A stretch of 64,000 nt of DNA, from positions 1 to 64,000 of the forward strand of contig CAAEXF010000113.1 of assembly GCA_900759715.1 (NCBI GenBank), given 5' to 3'. Each line of letters begins with the position of its first letter. The first letter of the stretch is position 1. Shown here in pieces: positions 60,246-64,000 of this stretch. Below the pieces are notes generated by a model that had not been told where the DNA came from, made no database searches, and was given only the letters and a program-made list of their open reading frames with translations. The translations under genes were made by a program, and so were the position numbers. Source of the stretch: Clostridium_AM sp900759715. Lineage in GTDB: Bacteria; Bacillota; Clostridia; Clostridiales; Clostridiaceae.

Positions 60246-61532
60246 TTGCGTTTAGAAATTGGCAAAATTTATATTAAGGACGTTCAATTTGGAGCTGTAA
60301 CAAAGGTAGAAAATGGAGTTCTTTATGTAAACAAAGAAGAGTTATTACAAGCAGTTGGTGGCGATGAAAAAGTTAAAAGTATAGAATTCGATATCGCAAA
60401 GCCAGGTGAAGAGACAAGAATAATTCCAGTAAAAGATGTTATTGAACCAAGAGTAAAAGTTGAGGGAAAAGGTGGAATATTCCCAGGCTTTATAAGCAAG
60501 GTTGACACAGTTGGTTCAGGAAGAACTCACGTGTTAAAGGGAGCTGCAGTAGTTACTACTGGTAAAATAGTTGGATTCCAAGAAGGAATCATAGACATGA
60601 GCGGAGAGGGAGCTAGATATACTCCATTCTCAAAGACAAATAACCTTGTAGTTATTTGTGAGCCAAAAGAAGGCGTTAAACAACATGAGCATGAAGAAGC
60701 TGTAAGAACAATTGGATTCAAAGCAGCAACATACCTTGGAGAAGCAGCTAGAAATGTTGAGCCAGATGAAGTAAAAACTTTTGAAACATTACCATTACTT
60801 GATCAAGTTAAACAATATCCAGAACTACCAAAGGTTGTATATGTATACATGCTTCAAACTCAAGGATTACTACATGATACATACGTATATGGCGTAGATG
60901 CTAAGAAAATTATACCAACATTTATATATCCAACAGAAGTATTTGATGGAGCTATCGTTAGTGGAAACTGCGTATCAGCTTGCGATAAGAACCCAAGCTA
61001 TGTTCATATGAATCATCCAGTTATTGAAGATTTATATGAAAGACATGGTAAGGACATCAACTTCCTAGGATGCGTAATCACAAATGAAAACGTATATCTT
61101 GCAGATAAAGAAAGATCATCAAACTACACTGCTAAGTTAGTTCACTTCTTAGGAGCAGATGCAGTTATAATATCTGAAGAAGGCTTTGGTAACCCAGATG
61201 CTGACTTAGTTATGAACTGCAACAAGATAACTGACCTAGGAATAAAAACTGTATTAATTACAGACGAGTATGCAGGTCAAGATGGAAGCTCACAATCACT
61301 TGCTGACTCTACACCAAAAGGTGATGCAGTAGTAACTGGTGGAAATGCTAACGAAGTTGTAATATTACCAGCAATGAAGAAGATAATAGGACATCCTGAA
61401 GCTGCTGATGTAATAGCAGGTGGACACGTAGGAAGCTTAAGAGCGGATGGATCAATAGAGGCTGAGATTCAGGTTATAACTGGAGCTACAAGCGAAGTTG
61501 GATTCAACACTTTAACAGCAAAAGGATATTAA
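60246..61532 (+). CDS. grdE: Glycine reductase component B, proprotein subunits alpha/beta (GrdE)
   Basis: A 428-residue proprotein that is cleaved to give a pyruvoyl cofactor, which forms a Schiff base with glycine. Cysteine 242, in GNCVSACDKNP, is the likely cleavage and pyruvoyl residue; that position is what I remember for the C. sticklandii protein and supports the TTG start at 60246 (site GGAGGTGA). Motifs include GFQEGIIDMSGEGARYTPF and EVGFNTLTAKGY. It acts with selenoprotein GrdB. Confidence 0.95.
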   Translation: MRLEIGKIYIKDVQFGAVTKVENGVLYVNKEELLQAVGGDEKVKSIEFDIAKPGEETRIIPVKDVIEPRVKVEGKGGIFPGFISKVDTVGSGRTHVLKGAAVVTTGKIVGFQEGIIDMSGEGARYTPFSKTNNLVVICEPKEGVKQHEHEEAVRTIGFKAATYLGEAARNVEPDEVKTFETLPLLDQVKQYPELPKVVYVYMLQTQGLLHDTYVYGVDAKKIIPTFIYPTEVFDGAIVSGNCVSACDKNPSYVHMNHPVIEDLYERHGKDINFLGCVITNENVYLADKERSSNYTAKLVHFLGADAVIISEEGFGNPDADLVMNCNKITDLGIKTVLITDEYAGQDGSSQSLADSTPKGDAVVTGGNANEVVILPAMKKIIGHPEAADVIAGGHVGSLRADGSIEAEIQVITGATSEVGFNTLTAKGY

Positions 61533-61650
61533 TAGCTTAAATAAAATAGACTGAATCCTTAAATAATATTAGCAGGTTTTATAAAATAGCTGATATTAAA
61601 AAGTAAAAATTATAAATGTAATATTAAATTTGAAAGAGAGGATGATATAG

Positions 61651-62115
61651 ATGTTACAAGGAAAAAAAGTAATAGCTGTAGGAGATAGAGACGGAATACC
61701 AGGACCAGCGATAGAAGCTTGCGTTAAGTCAGCTGGAGCAGAAATAATTTTTGCATCAACAGAATGCTTTGTTTGAACAGCCGCAGGAGCTATGGATCTG
61801 GAGATCCAACAAAGAGTAAAAGATTTAACTGAAAAACATGGTGCAGAAAATGTAGTTGTAGTAATCGGAGGAGCAGAAGCAGAAGCTTCAGGACTTTCAG
61901 CAGAAACAGTATGTGCTGGAGACCCAACTTTTGCAGGTCCACTTGCAGGGATAGCATTAGGTCTTGCAGTTTATCATGTTATTGAGCCAGAAATAAAGGA
62001 CGAATGTGATGCAGCTGTTTACGATGAACAGTGCGGAATGATGGAAATGGTTCTTGACGTAGATGCTATTATTGAAGAAGTTAAGAATGTTAGAACTCAA
62101 TACTCAAAATACTAA
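61651..62115 (+). CDS. grdA: Glycine reductase selenoprotein A (GrdA), in-frame TGA = Sec42
   Basis: A 154-residue selenoprotein that takes the carboxymethyl group from component B and releases it to component C. The TGA at 61774-61776 is in frame in the hallmark CFVU-TAAGAMDLE, so U42 replaces a stop. ATG 61651 has GAGAGGATG before it. Reading frames on both sides of the TGA align perfectly with the family; this is not a broken gene. CxxU is thioredoxin-like. A 6-bp hairpin (61794-61807) downstream of the TGA could be part of the SECIS element. Confidence 0.97.
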
Positions 62116-62159
62116 TTCTAAAATGTATTTAAATTCCTAGGAAAAGGGGGAATTCTGAA

Positions 62160-63467
62160 ATGATTAAAGTTGTTCATTATATAAACCAATTCTACGCTGG
62201 TATAGGCGGAGAAGAAAAAGCTGATATAAAACCAGAAGTTAGAGAAGGATTTGTTGGTCCTGGTATGGGATTAAACGGATTGTTAAAAAATGGTGGTGCT
62301 GAAATAGTCGCTACAGTTATTTGTGGAGATTCCTACTTCAATGAGAATCTTGAAGAAGCAAAAGCTGAAGTTATTGAAATGGTGAAAAAATATAGCCCAG
62401 ACTTATTTATAGCAGGACCTGCTTTCAATGCTGGAAGATATGGTGTAGCTTGTGGAACTATAGCAAAGGAAGTTGAAGAAAAGTTAGGAATACCTGTACT
62501 TTCAGCTATGTATATTGAAAATCCAGGTGCAGACTTATTCAAAAAACAGCTTTACATTGTAGAAACTAAAAACAGTGCAGTAGGTATGAAAGATGCTCTT
62601 CCAAAGATTGCATCCTTAGCATTAAAGCTTGCTAAGAAAGAAGAAATAGGATCACCAGCAGAAGAGTCATACATCGAAAGAGGTATAAGAAAGAACTACT
62701 TTGCAGCTGAAAGAGGTTCAAAAAGAGCTGTTGATATGCTTGTTAAAAAGATTAAGGGTGAAGAATTCGTTACAGAGTTTAAAATGCCTGTATTCGATAG
62801 AGTAGATCCAAATCCAGCAGTAAAAGGTATATCAAAAGCTAAGATAGCATTAGTTACATCAGGTGGTATAGTTCCAAAAGGAAATCCAGACCACATTGAA
62901 TCATCCAATGCTTCTAAGTTCGGAAAATATGATATAGAAGGCGTAATGGATTTAACAGCAGAAACTTATGAAACAGCACACGGTGGATATGATCCAACAT
63001 ATGCTAACACAGATTCAGATAGAGTACTTCCAGTTGACGTATTAAGACAAATGGAGAAGGAAGGAAAAATTGGATCACTTCATAGATATTTCTATACAAC
63101 AGTTGGTAACGGAACAGCAGTTGCTTCCTCAAAGAAATTTGGTGAGCAAATTGTTAAAGAGTTAATTGCAGATGGAGTAGATGCAGTTATATTAACTTCC
63201 ACCTGAGGAACTTGTACACGTTGCGGTGCAACACTTGTAAAAGAAATTGAACGTGGAGGTCTTCCAGTAGTTCATATGTGTACAGTAGTTCCAATATCAT
63301 TAACAGTTGGTGCTAACAGAATAGTACCTACAATAGCAATACCTCATCCACTTGGAAACCCATCATTAGAAGCTAAGGATGAGTATGAATTAAGATATCA
63401 CTTAGTAGAAAAAGCATTAGCTGCTCTTTCAACTGAAGTAGAGGGACAAAAAGTATTTGAAGAATAA
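62160..63467 (+). CDS. grdB: Glycine reductase component B gamma, selenoprotein GrdB, in-frame TGA = Sec349
   Basis: The 435-residue substrate-binding selenoprotein of component B. The TGA at 63204-63206 lies within ILTSTU-GTCTRCGATL, codon 349, with clear conserved coding on both sides. It starts with ATG after AAAAGGGGG. U349 takes up the glycine-derived carboxymethyl group. The element GTTGCGGTGCAAC (63220-63232) just after the TGA is a good SECIS hairpin. Identity of the substrate: grdB in this arrangement with grdE fits glycine rather than sarcosine or betaine, which use GrdF/GrdH. Confidence 0.97.
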
Positions 63468-63477
63468 TTAATAGTAA

Positions 63478-63516
63478 GGGAATTGAAAATTGAAAATTAT
63501 TTAATTTTCAATTCCC
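63478..63516 (+). repeat. Intra-operon palindrome after grdB
   Basis: GGGAATTGAAAATT/AATTTTCAATTCCC form a 14-bp stem with an 11-bp loop, then TGTTTTTAT. It may act as a weak terminator between grdB and grdC. Confidence 0.7.
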
Positions 63517-63562
63517 TGTTTTTATAAATTTTTCATTAAATGTAATAAGAGATATCTACAAA

Positions 63563-63623
63563 AATTGAGAACTGAGAATTGAGATATTGAAGGTTCTCAA
63601 TTCCTAATTCTCAATTCTCAATT
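63563..63623 (+). repeat. ATTGAGA-type palindromic repeat before grdC
   Basis: AATTGAGAACTGAGAATTGAGA is inverted as TTCTCAATT...TCTCAATTCTCAATT. It is built from short ATTGAGA units, like the GGACAATTGACA elements elsewhere in the window. It lies just before the grdC ribosome site GGGAGG. Confidence 0.7.
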
Positions 63624-63643
63624 AGATTAAGGGAGGTTTTACA

Positions 63644-64000
63644 ATGAGTTTTCCAGTAATAAAAAAGGCTTCTTATATTTTAGTTAATGCACCTGATATG
63701 GTAATACATAATGGTACTACTCAAACTTTAGAAAGAGAAACAAATCCAGATTCAGCTTACTTAAAGGAATTAAAAAATCACTTAAGACCTTTTGATGAAG
63801 TTGTAGCTTACGCACCAAATCAAACTTATATAGGTAATATGACTCCAGATGAATTAGGAGAATTACCAAGACCATGGTTTAATTCAAAGGTTGAAGGTGC
63901 TAATAGATTTGGTAATTTCGGAGAAATAATGCCACAAGATGAGTTTTATGGCTTATTAAAGATTTCAGATGTATTTGATTTAGTTATTCTTGAAAAGGAT
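63644..64000 (+). CDS. grdC: Glycine reductase component C beta subunit (GrdC), truncated by window
   Basis: The first 119 codons of the component C subunit that converts the Se-carboxymethyl group with phosphate into acetyl phosphate. The N-terminus FPVIKKASYILVNAPDMVIHNGTTQ and GNMTPDELGELPRPWFNSKVEGANRFGNFGEIMPQDEFYGLLKI match the family. The start has GGGAGG at good spacing. The gene runs past the end of the window; grdD should follow. Confidence 0.95.
   Translation, partial: MSFPVIKKASYILVNAPDMVIHNGTTQTLERETNPDSAYLKELKNHLRPFDEVVAYAPNQTYIGNMTPDELGELPRPWFNSKVEGANRFGNFGEIMPQDEFYGLLKISDVFDLVILEKD

Noticed and set aside
61651..62115. grdA as a pseudogene interrupted by a stop
   Set aside because: The TGA sits precisely at the known selenocysteine position (CFVU) with conserved protein on both sides, so it is a recoded codon.
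62160..63467. grdB as two separate genes
   Set aside because: The two open parts are in the same frame and meet at a TGA at the selenocysteine position; there is no new start with a ribosome site.

Overview
This window comes from a strongly AT-rich, anaerobic, spore-forming Firmicute, most likely Clostridium sensu stricto. The evidence is AGGAGG-type ribosome binding sites with many GTG/TTG starts; spore-lysis genes (a SleB-type hydrolase and a CwlD-type amidase); rubrerythrin; T-box, FMN, M-box and glycine riboswitch leaders; and a selenocysteine-containing glycine reductase operon typical of amino-acid (Stickland) fermenters. Most of the window is ordinary chromosomal housekeeping. I see no rRNA, prophage, CRISPR array or complete insertion sequence.

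Layout. 0.2-7.6 kb: M28 peptidase, Tex, FMN riboswitch with ribU, a FliK-like/FlhB-like orphan pair, and a phosphoesterase. 7.6-10.6 kb: an ArsR-family regulator with a near-perfect dyad over its promoter, followed by a four-module sulfur-carrier flavoprotein (CoA-disulfide reductase, rhodanese, TusA, DsrE-like). 10.7-18.2 kb: DUF2225, alarmone synthetase, T-box-leuS, tRNA-Gln, and a minus-strand DUF5685/DnaJ/membrane-protein cluster with a CYTH protein. 18.4-26.1 kb: the accessory region. An agr-type quorum-sensing locus lies here, with agrA and agrC on the plus strand converging on agrB and agrD on the minus strand. Next to it is a small secreted three-cysteine protein with a two-permease, one-ATPase FtsX/MacB-like ABC transporter. 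Two direct copies of a 112-113 bp palindromic element bracket this protein-transporter module.

26.1-42 kb: NA37 nucleoid protein, aldolase, DUF421/DUF4363, TGS-nucleoside kinase, serine dehydratase, then a segment from rubrerythrin to a lipid kinase and a membrane protein that is flanked by two inverted, almost identical ~195 bp elements; YgiQ follows. 42-45 kb: an M-box riboswitch in front of a soluble MgtE-type sensor half fused to a PRC barrel and an Nramp-related transporter of the magnesium (NRMT) type. 45-56 kb: SleB, T-box(Cys)-cysK-cysE, QueG, PlsC, Nth, CinA, M42 peptidase, VanW protein, tRNA-Leu, and CwlD-type amidase. 56-64 kb: TrmL, DegV, then a tandem glycine riboswitch and grdX-trxB-trxA-grdE-grdA-grdB-grdC, the last cut by the window end. 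grdA and grdB each contain an in-frame TGA read as selenocysteine.

The region most likely to hold something undescribed is 18.4-26.1 kb: a predicted thiolactone pheromone system beside a secreted peptide of no family I recognise, inside what looks like a mobile cassette. Other observations are the repeat families (five or more palindromic types), a 20-codon leader ORF and long hairpin between the M-box terminator and its operon, and a palindrome that gives nth and cinA identical C-termini. No database search was possible; family names rest on motifs read from the translations.
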